A DNA stretch of 64,000 nucleotides from Bacillota bacterium (lineage in GTDB: Bacteria; Bacillota; Clostridia; Lachnospirales; Lachnospiraceae), in contig JAEVYT010000039.1 of the NCBI GenBank assembly GCA_023392615.1, positions 186,001 to 250,000 of the forward strand, read 5' to 3'. The notes under the pieces are model-generated. The model searched no databases and was not told where the DNA came from. It was given only the letters and a program-made list of their open reading frames with translations. How positions within the stretch are numbered: the stretch's first letter is position 1; every line of letters starts with the position of its first letter. The position numbers and the translations under genes were made by a program. This document shows positions 16,401-26,368 of the stretch, piece by piece.

Positions 16401-16516
16401 ATGATATCCCCTCCTTTAATATGATAAGCATGTATACATTTTGCGTAAAATGTGTTTCCTTCATTGCCAATCGCAGGCTTCATTCTTCTATAGAATTTAT
16501 CAGGTGCAAATATTAT

Positions 16517-18505
16517 TTATAAATAACGTCGGTAAAACCGACCCCTTAACCCAATATAATAAATTAGTATAATCCCCCAGTATAACAGAGCTACTACCAC
16601 CGAATTATATAGCACCGTCAAAACCGTAATATCCCACTCCATAGTGTTACCAATATTGATTGAAACACCAAACCCAATCGCTATCACGCTACCAAGTATT
16701 ATTGGTGCGATCATAATCATCTTCAATTTTGTGTATAGATATCTCTTAATTTGTTTGGATGTAATTCCAACTGTCGATAATGTAAATATTTTTTTCTTGT
16801 CCTCCTCCTGATCCGATAACACCTTAAAATACACCAGCACGCAGATTGCAATTACAAAGAACATGCTAATAAAGGACATAACAAATAGAGCAAAGCCTCC
16901 CACTTGTCTATTATGCTCATATTGCTGGTATTTGGATATTAACTCAAACCCATAATACTTTTGATTAATTTCCCTTACAACCTTTGGCTGAAGTTTATTC
17001 CAGTACAGATAAGAGGCTCCAATCGCTTTTGTTAACTTCTCTACTGCATTTTTGCCATCTCTCCAGTCATTATATTGTACCATATGAATCTTACCTTGGT
17101 TCATCTTCTCAGATTCACCCAAAAGCTTCATAAAATCTTTTCCATTTACAAGAATTAATACCGGCTGTCCAAAAGCATATCGATAAAATATCTTATCCTG
17201 AATAGTAGCCACTTTCTTATATGAGTATTTATGTTGATCATCCTTAAGTTGTACTGTGTTCTTAAATAGATCCTGAGCACTCGCTTGACCGCTATAATCA
17301 ACCACAACCGAGCTTCCTAAATCTACTGAGTAATTCTGTCCAAAGATATGATTGTATTCATCAACTGATGCGATAGGCACCCAGCGATTTGGTCTGTGAC
17401 TTTCAGGCACTATATTTTCTGCTGTCAGATATATAACTTCGAGAGTGGCCTTTTTTTCTATCTTTGCTTCGGTGTTTGAGAGAATCTTATCGTAATCAAT
17501 TCCCTTAAGGTAATCCAGACCCTCTGATTCCTTAAGCATCACATCGTAGCTTTGCTCTTTTTCCACCATCAGATAACTTTGACTATATAATGTGTATGAC
17601 ATGGAGGTGAACATTACGGCACCAAAACTTAAGATACATAACAAGAATATCATCGTACGATTCTGTTTATATCTGTGTGAGAATTCAGCTAGGTTGATCA
17701 GATTTTTGTTGTAGCTCTTTGCTTTTCGTTTCACAAACGAATAGAGCAGGATACTAAAGTTATGAATTAGGAGATAGATACCGATTAGACAAAGTACAAA
17801 TGCAATTAGACTTGTCTTTTTCATATTGGTGACATGCCACGGATCATTATTATAATAATAAAGTGCCGTTAGGGTGCACAGAATCACAACCATTCCAAGC
17901 ATTCCAAACAGCAAGCTCCCGCTAGCTTTCATCTCTCTTTGTCTACTCTCCTTTACCAAAGAAACTATACTTAGCTTACGTGTCTTAATTAAAGTCATAA
18001 GAATAATCATGCAAAAAGCAGGAACAAAGCAAATTGAGGTTAATAAAAAACTGTTTAAGGTGAGTGCAAATTTAACATTTTCTATTCCAAGTATGCTGGT
18101 GGTCATCAAGAAGAATAGTTTTGAAAAGATACCTCCCGTAATAAACGCGCTGAACAACGATACCAGATAGATAATACTATTTTCAAATAATACCATTCTT
18201 CTAACGTCTTTATAAAGTAGTCCATATGATAATAATATTCCTAACTCACGAAATCTAGTTTTAGAAAATTGATTATGAGAATAACCAAGCAGTAAAAAAG
18301 CAAAAATTATAGTAAGAATCCACCCAATCATAATAATTTGTTTTACGCCCGGGGTTGTCTGCCGGTCAAAATCCGGAGTAAACCATATTGAGGTGAACAG
18401 AAAAAACACTGTCATCGAGAAAAAAACACATAGGTAATATACTAGGTATCTTCGAATATTAGCGAGAAAGGTTTTTAAAACCATTTGTCTAAACGTCATA
18501 ATCAT
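16517..18505 (-). CDS. BceB-type ABC transporter permease (FtsX family)
   Basis: This 662-residue membrane protein has the BceB/VraG layout: about ten hydrophobic segments, an FtsX-like domain near the N terminus (residues 60-160), a large extracellular domain at about residues 310-520 and an FtsX-like C terminus. BceAB-type transporters protect against bacitracin and related cell-wall-targeting peptides and also pass the signal to their histidine kinase. Its start overlaps the end of the ATPase gene by 17 bp. With the ATPase, kinase and regulator genes upstream it makes a complete RSAB module. The actual peptide recognised cannot be read from sequence. Confidence 0.9.
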   Translation of the reverse strand: MIMTFRQMVLKTFLANIRRYLVYYLCVFFSMTVFFLFTSIWFTPDFDRQTTPGVKQIIMIGWILTIIFAFLLLGYSHNQFSKTRFRELGILLSYGLLYKDVRRMVLFENSIIYLVSLFSAFITGGIFSKLFFLMTTSILGIENVKFALTLNSFLLTSICFVPAFCMIILMTLIKTRKLSIVSLVKESRQREMKASGSLLFGMLGMVVILCTLTALYYYNNDPWHVTNMKKTSLIAFVLCLIGIYLLIHNFSILLYSFVKRKAKSYNKNLINLAEFSHRYKQNRTMIFLLCILSFGAVMFTSMSYTLYSQSYLMVEKEQSYDVMLKESEGLDYLKGIDYDKILSNTEAKIEKKATLEVIYLTAENIVPESHRPNRWVPIASVDEYNHIFGQNYSVDLGSSVVVDYSGQASAQDLFKNTVQLKDDQHKYSYKKVATIQDKIFYRYAFGQPVLILVNGKDFMKLLGESEKMNQGKIHMVQYNDWRDGKNAVEKLTKAIGASYLYWNKLQPKVVREINQKYYGFELISKYQQYEHNRQVGGFALFVMSFISMFFVIAICVLVYFKVLSDQEEDKKKIFTLSTVGITSKQIKRYLYTKLKMIMIAPIILGSVIAIGFGVSINIGNTMEWDITVLTVLYNSVVVALLYWGIILIYYIGLRGRFYRRYL

Positions 18506-19250
18506 TCTCCTCCAATACAGCCAAATTGTCTATTATCTGTTGGAAATATGATTTTTCGTTTTCTTTATACAACTGTGTTTTGATCCTTCCATCCTTGATA
18601 AAGGATACTTTATCCGAATAACTTGCAGCAAACGGGTCATGGGTTACCATTAATATCGTGATACCATTCTCCTTATTTGCTCGTTTGAGGCATTCCAAGA
18701 CATTCCTAGACGCCTTAGAGTCCAGACTTCCAGTTGGTTCATCCGCAAATAATATGGAAGTTTTGTTGATTAACGCTCTACATATGGCCGCTCGCTGCTG
18801 TTGTCCACCCGATATACTGTAGGGATACTTGTCCTTCACCAAGTCGATTTCAAACTGCTGCAATAACTGATCCGCTTGCTTATTCATATCATCTACTTCT
18901 TTATTATCTAGTATCATAGGGAGCATGATATTCTCTTTTATCGTAAGGCTATCTAATAAATTATATTCCTGATAGACGTAACCGATATTGGAGCGTCGAA
19001 AGATGGATAATTGATCTTTTTCCAACTCTGTGATGTTCGTACCTCGTATCGATACTTTTCCTGATGTTGCATTATCAAAACCACTTAGTATATTCAGCAG
19101 AGTACTCTTTCCACTGCCGGATGGCCCCATGACTGCTGCAAACTCTCCTTTTTCCAATGTAAAATCAATATGATTCAATGCAACTGTTTCTGCATAATCC
19201 ATGCCTCCGCCGTATACTTTGCCTATATTCTCAGCATTTAATAAAATCAT
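18489..19250 (-). CDS. BceA-type ABC transporter ATP-binding protein
   Basis: The 253-residue ATPase belongs to the MacB/LolD/BceA group: Walker A GPSGSGKST, Q-loop VYQEYNLLDSL, signature ISGGQQQRAAICRAL, Walker B ILFADEPTGSLD and switch His VTHDPF. It pairs with the FtsX-type permease that overlaps its 3' end. The gene follows the histidine kinase with an 87-bp gap that may hold a target promoter of the response regulator, as is common in bce loci, though no operator was identified. Confidence 0.93.
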   Translation of the reverse strand: MILLNAENIGKVYGGGMDYAETVALNHIDFTLEKGEFAAVMGPSGSGKSTLLNILSGFDNATSGKVSIRGTNITELEKDQLSIFRRSNIGYVYQEYNLLDSLTIKENIMLPMILDNKEVDDMNKQADQLLQQFEIDLVKDKYPYSISGGQQQRAAICRALINKTSILFADEPTGSLDSKASRNVLECLKRANKENGITILMVTHDPFAASYSDKVSFIKDGRIKTQLYKENEKSYFQQIIDNLAVLEENDYDV

Positions 19251-19337
19251 GTAGTTATCCTCCTATCATAATCCGAATTCTATTCAAATTATAGATCACA
19301 CAAAAGAGAATGACAAAAACTCCAGCTTAAGATAAAA

Positions 19338-20360
19338 TTACATTTTTGTAAGATAAGTGATTGATACCTTTGTGCCCTTACCTACTTGTGAGTTAATCTC
19401 AATCTTATGATTTAATTCCTTCGCTATTCTTTGGCAAATGTATAGCCCGATACCTGATGCTGATTTCACCTGTCTTCCGTTCTCTCCGGTAAAGAAGGGT
19501 TCAAAGACTCTTTTTAAATCTGACGGGAGAATACCAATTCCATTATCCTCGATTTCTAATACCACGTTATCTTTTCTCTTTTCAATTCGGAATGTAATAA
19601 CTTCCTCCTCATCATGAGCACTATATTTAATTGCATTCGATAAAATCTGTTCTAGGATTATGCCGTTCCATTTTCTGTCCGTTAAGATATAGACTTCTTG
19701 CTCGTCGGCGATTATCTTAGGATATACGTTATTGAGTATAAAGCTATCTTTTCTCATATTGATCTTATCCCGTAACAAAGAGATTAGTTCTACTTCTTCA
19801 ATCCTATAATCATTTGGAAAATAATCAAGTCGGAGATAACTTAGGATTTGATCCAGATTTTCGTTAATTGCTTTATTTTGGTGGTCAATTTTCTTATAAA
19901 CCTCTATACTGCTCTCTCCATTGTTCCTATAATCTTGAAGCATCAGATCAATAATTGATGATGGTGTTTTAATATTATGTACAATTTGAGAGATGATTTT
20001 GTACTTTTCGTCATTACTTTGTCGTAGCTCATGCTCCCTCTGTGTATTTCTTCTCATGATCTCTATCAGAGCTTTCACTGTATTGCGTTGTTGATGAGTT
20101 AGCCCTATAACCAATATGGCATCTGCCGGGGCACCAGCTTTTAGAGCATTTATCACAGAATGAAACCGGATATAATTAATAAGTTTGATAATAAGAAAGA
20201 TGAAAAATACGAAGGTAGATAGAAGAACAGCATATAGAATGTCTGTTGTTCTACCAGACTCCAGATAGAGTGCGAATAAAAATAAGAACACACCCAGATA
20301 AAAAAAGAAGGCGTATAAAAAAACATCCTTAAGAAATTCTTTAAGAAGTTTCAGCTTCAT
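19338..20360 (-). CDS. BceS-type intramembrane-sensing histidine kinase
   Basis: From ATG at 20360, with GGAGG 6 nt upstream, the product has 340 residues. The frame is open upstream to 20435, but that part lies inside the regulator gene. Two membrane segments lie at about residues 13-32 and 40-62 with almost no extracellular loop, the hallmark of BceS kinases that sense through their transporter. The phospho-acceptor His is at about 128 in SQIVHNIKTPSS, followed by the N-box LSNAIKYS, DNGIGI and GIGLYICQRIA. It overlaps the regulator gene by 20 bp. Confidence 0.9.
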   Translation of the reverse strand: MKLKLLKEFLKDVFLYAFFFYLGVFLFLFALYLESGRTTDILYAVLLSTFVFFIFLIIKLINYIRFHSVINALKAGAPADAILVIGLTHQQRNTVKALIEIMRRNTQREHELRQSNDEKYKIISQIVHNIKTPSSIIDLMLQDYRNNGESSIEVYKKIDHQNKAINENLDQILSYLRLDYFPNDYRIEEVELISLLRDKINMRKDSFILNNVYPKIIADEQEVYILTDRKWNGIILEQILSNAIKYSAHDEEEVITFRIEKRKDNVVLEIEDNGIGILPSDLKRVFEPFFTGENGRQVKSASGIGLYICQRIAKELNHKIEINSQVGKGTKVSITYLTKM

Positions 20361-21054
20361 TATAAGCCTCCATCCAATAAGTAATAAACATATATCCGAA
20401 GCCTCTTTTTGTACTGATTGCATCCGATATACCAATCAGGCTTAATTTACTTTTGATTCGAGATATATTAACGTTTAACGCATTATTATCGATAAACTCA
20501 ACATCGTCCCATAATTCCCTTAATAGTGTCTCACGTTCCACAAAACAATTGATGTGTTCTGTGAGACATTTTAATATTTTAAACTCATTCTTCGTAAGTT
20601 CACAATACTGTCCTTTATAGCCCATTCTGATATTTGCAAGGTCTAGTGAGAACTCTCCGAATACCTCTACATTTTTATCTCCGATATATTCTCCATAAGT
20701 TCGTCTTAAACAAGCTGATATTTTTGCTCTTAATACCTCCATGCTAAAAGGCTTTGTCACGTAGTCATCCGCACCGAATTCCATTCCCATCACCTGCTCA
20801 ACCTCACTATTTCTAGCGGAAAGGATAACAATTGGAGCATTACTCTGTTTTCGAACCCTTTTACAAATCTCAAAACCGTCCATATAGGGAAGATTTATAT
20901 CGAGAATTATAATGTCCGGTTTTTCTAGTAGCAAAGCATGAACAATATTCTTAAAATCTATCAGTTCTGATACGATATAGCCATATCTTCGCAACATATC
21001 TGATATTAATTCTCTCAGCCCTGTATCATCTTCAACAAGTGCAATCTTATTCAT
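20341..21054 (-). CDS. BceR-type OmpR-family response regulator
   Basis: The 237-residue protein has a receiver domain with phospho-acceptor Asp at about residue 52 (IIILDINLPYMDG), acidic pocket VEDD near residue 7 and the conserved Lys in YVTKPF, then a winged-helix DNA-binding domain (CELTKNEFKILKCL to RGFGYMF). It heads the minus-strand regulator-kinase-ATPase-permease operon and would activate the transporter genes when the kinase is triggered. Confidence 0.92.
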   Translation of the reverse strand: MNKIALVEDDTGLRELISDMLRRYGYIVSELIDFKNIVHALLLEKPDIIILDINLPYMDGFEICKRVRKQSNAPIVILSARNSEVEQVMGMEFGADDYVTKPFSMEVLRAKISACLRRTYGEYIGDKNVEVFGEFSLDLANIRMGYKGQYCELTKNEFKILKCLTEHINCFVERETLLRELWDDVEFIDNNALNVNISRIKSKLSLIGISDAISTKRGFGYMFITYWMEAYNEAETS

Positions 21055-21119
21055 AGTGATTCTCCCAACACATCAATTCCATACTTCATAAAGAACATTA
21101 CTCGCCTAATAAATACATC

Positions 21120-21542
21120 TTAACGAAGTAACGGCATACTCCCCATCAGCTTATTTACTTTCTTCTTGTCTCCACTGACTGCAATACCCATATAACATAA
21201 CTCTTTCTCCGGCGTGGCTGACATTCTGGACACAAAATCCGGATAGGAGTTGCAGCTTTGTGCCACATTCGTAAAGTCTACAACAAGCAATTCCATAAAC
21301 TCTTCTTCATATAATCTGCTACGGATTGATTTAATCAATTCTTTTGTTCCTTTTAATATCGGAATCGGCGTTGCCACGATACCCAAATGAACATTACCAT
21401 CCTGATCATTAAAATCTTCTCCAACGATATCCGGGTTCTTTTTTCCGAGTGTCGTTCCAAGTATTGCAGCTGTATTTGCAATCAAACCAATCGGTAGTTC
21501 TTCATCAATCACCACAACACATTTGTTTTTTTGAAAATCCAT
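21120..21542 (-). CDS. DUF2000 family protein
   Basis: The 140-residue protein matches the DUF2000 family as I recall it: an N-terminal CVVVIDEELPIGLIANTAAILGTTLG, then GIVATPIPILKG and a C-terminal GIAVSGDKKKVNKLMGSMPLLR. No enzymatic function is established. The start is ATG behind AAAGAGGGCG. It is a single gene between the Bce-type locus and coaE, with a spacer of about 170 bp upstream, and nothing in the sequence ties it to either. Confidence 0.8.
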   Translation of the reverse strand: MDFQKNKCVVVIDEELPIGLIANTAAILGTTLGKKNPDIVGEDFNDQDGNVHLGIVATPIPILKGTKELIKSIRSRLYEEEFMELLVVDFTNVAQSCNSYPDFVSRMSATPEKELCYMGIAVSGDKKKVNKLMGSMPLLR

Positions 21543-21709
21543 TCTTTCGCCCTCTTTCTAATTATTATATTTCTTATATGAAATATCGCAAATTCAGGCT
21601 TCATTTTATATCAAATGGTTCACAAATACTTGTAAGATATCTTCAAAAACATGTTAAATTGATCAACATTATAGTCGTCAGCTAAATATTCTTAGGTTTG
21701 GACTAAACT

Positions 21710-22300
21710 TTAATCACATAGTAAAGTATCAATCTGTTTCTCTAAATCCTTCACATCTCCTACATTCTCCACTACCTTCTCAAACCTTGCACGGAAGGTC
21801 TCCTCTTTGCTCTGATTGGAGAAGATGGAGTCAATCTTCTCATCCGAGTAGCTTCGACTACTTTTAAGTCTGGCTCTTCGTTCGTGTTCCGGAGCATGAA
21901 CATACCACACTTCGTCACAGATATAGTCATAGCCTGCTTCAATCATCAATGCCGTCTCGACTACAAGATAGGGATGTGTTTCCTGCTTACGAATGTTCTC
22001 TATCTCTTCAATCACCGTCTTTAATACCTTAGGATGTGTGATTTGATTTATCTTAAGACGTTTTTCACTATCATCAAATATGATAGCTGCTAGCTTTGAT
22101 CGGTCTATCGATTTATCCTCTGTGAGAATCTCTGTCCCAATATAATCCACCACCTCAAGATAACTTTCTCCACCCGGCTCCATCTGTTTCTTTGCGATTG
22201 CATCCGTATTCAATAGATATGCCTTATATTTTTGTTCTAGGATCTCGGCAACCAGGGATTTACCGCTACCAATTCCTCCTGTTAATCCAATCACTTTCAT
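21710..22300 (-). CDS. coaE: Dephospho-CoA kinase
   Basis: The 196-residue P-loop kinase performs the last step of coenzyme A synthesis, phosphorylating the 3' hydroxyl of the ribose of dephospho-CoA. GLTGGIGSGKS is at residues 5-15, and LNTDAIAKK and VVETALMIEAG are standard family blocks. It follows polA by about 85 bp on the same strand, an arrangement common in Firmicutes where the two are co-transcribed. Length is normal. Confidence 0.95.
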   Translation of the reverse strand: MKVIGLTGGIGSGKSLVAEILEQKYKAYLLNTDAIAKKQMEPGGESYLEVVDYIGTEILTEDKSIDRSKLAAIIFDDSEKRLKINQITHPKVLKTVIEEIENIRKQETHPYLVVETALMIEAGYDYICDEVWYVHAPEHERRARLKSSRSYSDEKIDSIFSNQSKEETFRARFEKVVENVGDVKDLEKQIDTLLCD

Positions 22301-22384
22301 AATATGTCACCTTTATGTTATTTGAGGTTTTTCATAATCACTTTACACAATACTCATTTTAAACTTACCTTAATCGGTAATCAC

Positions 22385-25042
22385 CTACTTCGCCTCAAAC
22401 CAGTTCTTGCCTTCCTTCACTTCTGCTTCCAATACCACTGAGAGCTCTGCAGCACCCTGCATCTCTTCCACGATTATTTTTGAAACACGGTCTACTTCAT
22501 CCTTATGTGTCTCTACTAAAAGCTCATCGTGTACCTGAAGGATCAATCTTGATTTATAATTTTCTTCCTTCAGTCTCTGATTTACTCGAATCATTGCAAT
22601 CTTGATAATATCTGCTGCCGTACCCTGAATCGGGGAATTCATTGCAACACGCTCACCAAAAGAACGTTGCATGAAGTTGCTGGAGCTTAGTTCCGGTATC
22701 GGTCTTCTTCGGCCAAACAAAGTCGTTACAAAGCCCTGTTCTTTTGCATCCGCAACCAACTGATCCAGATATGCCTTAACCTTAGGATAGGTTTCAAAGT
22801 ACTTTTCTATATATCGTTCCGCTTCCTTACGGGTGATGTTCAAATCCTGACCTAGTCCAAAGGAGCTGATACCATATACGATACCGAAGTTAACGGCTTT
22901 TGCGCTGCTTCTCTGAGCAGAAGTAACCTCTTCAAATGGGATATGGAACACCTCAGACGCGGTAATACGATGAATATCCTCAGCTTGTTTATATGCATTA
23001 ATTAGTCGTTCGTCTTCCGACATATGAGCTAACACGCGCAACTCGATCTGAGAATAATCGGCATCTAGAAATACGTATCCCTCTTCCGGGATAAATACCT
23101 TACGTATCTGTCTTCCAAGCTCCATACGAATTGGGATGTTCTGAAGGTTTGGATCAGTACTGCTGATACGACCGGTCGCCGCAATCGTCTGATGGAACTT
23201 TCCATGAATTCGCCCATCCTCACCAATATAGCCGGCAAGTCCATCTGCATAGGTAGATTTTAGCTTAGTCAGCTGACGGTATTCTAATATCATCTTTACA
23301 ACCGGATGCTCCGCCTGTAATTTCTCTAAGATATCCGCAGAGGTAGAATAACCGGTCTTTGTCTTTTTCCCGAAGGGAAGTCTCATCTTTTCAAACAAAA
23401 TCACACCAAGCTGTTTCGGAGAATTGATGTTAAATACTTCACCTACTTGCTCATAGATACTTTTCTCTAAGCGTTCGATTCCAACTGCGAGATTGTCACC
23501 ATATTCTTTTAGTGCTTCTTTATTTACATGGATTCCTCTAACCTCCATATCATAGAGTGAGTAGATTAATGGCATCTCAATGTTATCAAATAATTCCGAC
23601 ATACCTGTGGCATCCATTCTCATCCGAAGCTCTTGGGTTGCGCGATGTGCAATATAAGCACTGTAGCAGGCAAATTGAAGAAATGCATCCTTTTTCTCCT
23701 CGATGGCCACCTCTAAGGAAGTTTTACCGAGCAGATCTTCTCTGGAGGGAACTGTCATTCCAAGATAATCCCTAGCAATATCATCATAGTGATAAGTATC
23801 GGTTAAGGGATTTAATAAATAAGCTGCAATTGCGCTGTCAAATATATCATCCTTCTCACTGACCTTTAAGTAAGGAAGTTGTTCCTTTAGTCCTATTACA
23901 CCGACTTTGTGTCCACTGTAAGCCAGCTCTGCCGCCTTGTTACATAGATACTCAGGCGTCATAAAACCACCACATTTGATAAAATAAACCTTATCTTCGG
24001 ATTTACAAACAGATATACCAAGCAAGTTCCCCTGCTCCTCCACCATCTTCAACCCGATTGCAGTATCACTTTTCTCACTAAGCAGACCAAAGATCTGATC
24101 CACCTCACCCAAGTCTTCCACAAAGCTGAAGCTTTCCTCAATTCCAGTGGTATGACTCACCTCTTCATCCTGTTTTAATTGAAAACGTGAAATCAGATTT
24201 TTGAATTCCAAACGTTTAAACAAAAGATAAACCTGTTCATTATAGATATTGTTTAGGTCTGCGTTCTCTATATTAAAATCAATATCACAATCGGTGCATA
24301 TGGTGGCCAGCTTCTTTGATAAGAATGCGAGCTCTTTATTCTCCCTAAGATTCGTGGTGGCTCTATTTGCAGGCATCTCATCTATATGTTCATAAATATT
24401 TTCCATGGACTGGTATGCTTCAATTAATTTTCCTGCTGTCTTTTCACCGATTCCCGGTACCCCTGGAATATTATCTGATGTATCACCCATTAGGCCCTTA
24501 AGATCAATGAACTGCTTTGGAGTAACATGATATTTTTCATATACATCAGCTGCTAAGTAGTCCTCAATCTCCGTGCCGGTTCTCTTTGTCTTAGGAATGC
24601 GAATTTTAATCTTCTCACTTGCAAGCTGCAATAAATCTCTGTCACCGGATACTAATGATACGTCATTACCTGCCTTCTCGGATTGTACTGCCAAGGTCCC
24701 CAGTACATCGTCTGCTTCAAAGCCCGGTTTCTCAATCACGGTGATGTTCATCGCTTTTAGCACTTCCTTCATCACCGGAACCTGTGCTCTCAGTTCATCC
24801 GGCATACCTTTTCTGGTCCCCTTATAAGCGTCAAACATCTCATGGCGGAAGGTCGGATGGCTAGTATCGAATGCAACTGTTAGATAATCCGGTTTCTCCT
24901 CCTCAAGTATCTTAAACATAATATTAATAAACCCAAGTACCGCATTCGTATGCTCACCCTGAGAGGTGGTCAAATCCGGCAGCCCGTAAAATGCCCTATT
25001 CAATATACTGTGTCCATCAATTAATACAATCTTCTTATTCAT
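22385..25042 (-). CDS. polA: DNA polymerase I
   Basis: From ATG at 25042 the product has 885 residues and begins MNKKIVLIDGHSILNRAFYG, the start of the 5'-nuclease domain. A central region follows in which the DxE of the 3'-5' exonuclease is not visible (IGLKMVEEQGNLLGISV), so proofreading is probably lost, as in many Firmicutes. The C-terminal polymerase domain has DADYSQIELRVLAHMS, RSSAKAVNFGIVYG and LQVHDELL. It acts in Okazaki-fragment processing and repair. The open frame extends 36 codons upstream to 25150, but the conserved start is at 25042. A strong GAAGGAGG lies about 37 nt before that ATG, too far for normal use, and the local site is weak. Confidence 0.93.
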   Translation of the reverse strand: MNKKIVLIDGHSILNRAFYGLPDLTTSQGEHTNAVLGFINIMFKILEEEKPDYLTVAFDTSHPTFRHEMFDAYKGTRKGMPDELRAQVPVMKEVLKAMNITVIEKPGFEADDVLGTLAVQSEKAGNDVSLVSGDRDLLQLASEKIKIRIPKTKRTGTEIEDYLAADVYEKYHVTPKQFIDLKGLMGDTSDNIPGVPGIGEKTAGKLIEAYQSMENIYEHIDEMPANRATTNLRENKELAFLSKKLATICTDCDIDFNIENADLNNIYNEQVYLLFKRLEFKNLISRFQLKQDEEVSHTTGIEESFSFVEDLGEVDQIFGLLSEKSDTAIGLKMVEEQGNLLGISVCKSEDKVYFIKCGGFMTPEYLCNKAAELAYSGHKVGVIGLKEQLPYLKVSEKDDIFDSAIAAYLLNPLTDTYHYDDIARDYLGMTVPSREDLLGKTSLEVAIEEKKDAFLQFACYSAYIAHRATQELRMRMDATGMSELFDNIEMPLIYSLYDMEVRGIHVNKEALKEYGDNLAVGIERLEKSIYEQVGEVFNINSPKQLGVILFEKMRLPFGKKTKTGYSTSADILEKLQAEHPVVKMILEYRQLTKLKSTYADGLAGYIGEDGRIHGKFHQTIAATGRISSTDPNLQNIPIRMELGRQIRKVFIPEEGYVFLDADYSQIELRVLAHMSEDERLINAYKQAEDIHRITASEVFHIPFEEVTSAQRSSAKAVNFGIVYGISSFGLGQDLNITRKEAERYIEKYFETYPKVKAYLDQLVADAKEQGFVTTLFGRRRPIPELSSSNFMQRSFGERVAMNSPIQGTAADIIKIAMIRVNQRLKEENYKSRLILQVHDELLVETHKDEVDRVSKIIVEEMQGAAELSVVLEAEVKEGKNWFEAK

Positions 25043-25544
25043 TCTGTGTTTCGTCAGATAAAATGCTTGTCCGACGAGACCTCCTTCCTCTACATATCTA
25101 CAAACTATATAATTTTTAATCGTTATATAACATCTAGAACTTGTCCTCACAGTTCATATATCTTTACTTTAACCTTCTATCCTTCTTCTCTTTCAACACA
25201 TTGTATCCTATCATCTATCTTGCCTTCTCGTTTATCTTTATTATCATATACTAATCTCTTGCTTTCCTCTTTACTTAAAATGAATGATTTCTTACTCTCT
25301 GTATTATGATAAGCAATGTAACATCGTCCATATGGATATATCTAACTACATTACCACAAACCTCTTACTTATCAGCATAACGGAAAGTAGATAAAAAATC
25401 CAGTGTAATCTATAAATATAGTGATAGTCTCCAAGTATGACTCCATATATTAGGAACATTTTCCACAAATTATTTTCTTCTCAAAATCCATTTTCATACT
25501 TGAAATATAAAATATATTGTGTTAGAATGAACTTCGTTACCGAT
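25043..25544. other. Intergenic region between polA and tRNA-Leu
   Basis: About 500 bp of A+T- and pyrimidine-rich sequence upstream of polA and of the tRNA gene. Apart from the tRNA promoter near its right end and the misplaced ribosome-binding-like site near 25075, I see no gene or clear structure in it. Confidence 0.6.
25500..25528 (+). promoter_or_regulatory. Promoter of tRNA-Leu
   Basis: TTGAAA at 25500-25505 and TAGAAT at 25523-25528 are separated by 17 bp, and the mature tRNA begins 17 bp downstream. Confidence 0.7.
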
Positions 25545-25627
25545 GCGGATGTGGCGGAATGGCAGACGCAGCAGACTCAAAATCTGCCACTCGCGAGGGT
25601 GTGAGGGTTCGAGTCCCTCTATCCGCA
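25545..25627 (+). tRNA. tRNA-Leu (CAA)
   Basis: The 83-nt sequence folds as a class II tRNA. The 7-bp acceptor stem GCGGATG pairs with TATCCGC, the anticodon stem GCAGA/TCTGC encloses the loop CTCAAAA with anticodon CAA reading UUG, and the long variable arm and T-arm AGGGTTCGAGTCCCT follow. The discriminator base is A and the 3' CCA is not encoded. A strong terminator lies 13 bp downstream, so it is transcribed alone. Confidence 0.96.
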
Positions 25628-25640
25628 CTAACTAAGGAAG

Positions 25641-25683
25641 TTCCCTAAATTCTTGTTTCAAGAGTTTAGGGAATTTTTTTTTT
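25641..25683 (+). terminator. Rho-independent terminator after tRNA-Leu
   Basis: A 15-bp stem (TTCCCTAAATTCTTG and its near-perfect complement, one G-U pair) with a 3-nt loop is followed by ten T. Confidence 0.92.
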
Positions 25684-25715
25684 ACATTAAAGCTTTCGGT
25701 GTAACAAGATCATAT

Positions 25716-25777
25716 CCTAAAAAATAAAAAGTGACTGCTTTCTCATTTACGAATCGCGAATGAAAAAACAGCCACTT
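25716..25777 (-). terminator. Rho-independent terminator of the Nudix gene
   Basis: On the minus strand AAGTGGCTG pairs with CAGTCACTT (one mismatch) with further pairing inside the loop, followed by a T-rich stretch TTTATTTTTT. It lies 13 bp after the Nudix stop. Confidence 0.75.
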
Positions 25778-25789
25778 AATCATTTCCTC

Positions 25790-26242
25790 TTAAAAATATT
25801 TCTTATTACCCCACAGGTTACTTTTCTTTAAATCCAAATATTCATTATAAGCACGCTCTAATATTTGTTTTTCATTTGCGAATTTCAACATGTGATATGC
25901 CTCATGAAATTTGTAGTAACCGGAGTCCATAAAAAACTCTTCCCGTTGTGGTTTGCTGTAATAGCTATCAGACATCATTAAATACCAATGAACATCCTTT
26001 AATACTGTATTCTGAGGTGTGCTAAAAGAATATTGACTTTTCCCGATATATTTGATAATGGAAGCATTCGTTCCCGCTTCCTCTAGAACTTCTCGCATCG
26101 CGGTTTCTTTATATTCTTCTCCTTCTTCAACGGTTCCTTTCGGTAAAACCCACCCTTCATATTTGTTCTTATAATTTTTATACAGTAATAAAATCTTTCC
26201 TCTGAATATAACTACACCACCACAGCTCGTTGCTTCTACCAT
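25790..26242 (-). CDS. Nudix hydrolase
   Basis: From ATG at 26242, with AGGAGG 7 nt upstream, the product has about 150 residues; the frame is open to 26272 but lacks a ribosome site there. The Nudix box GTVEEGEEYKETAMREVLEEAGT is complete with its catalytic Glu residues. The start EATSCGGVVIFRGKILLLYKNYKNKYEGWVLPKG resembles diadenosine-polyphosphate or generic NUDIX enzymes that cleave nucleoside diphosphates linked to another group. The substrate cannot be named. The gene is single, between tRNA-Leu and the PBP gene, with its own terminator. Confidence 0.9.
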   Translation of the reverse strand: MVEATSCGGVVIFRGKILLLYKNYKNKYEGWVLPKGTVEEGEEYKETAMREVLEEAGTNASIIKYIGKSQYSFSTPQNTVLKDVHWYLMMSDSYYSKPQREEFFMDSGYYKFHEAYHMLKFANEKQILERAYNEYLDLKKSNLWGNKKYF

Positions 26243-26368
26243 CGCAATTCCTCCTGCTATTCGGTGTACCATCTATACTAATTAGCAGTATACATCAATT
26301 TGCATAAGTTTTCAAGGCATTTTTATTGAAAACCAACAAACATCACTAATAGCACACGGTAATACTCA

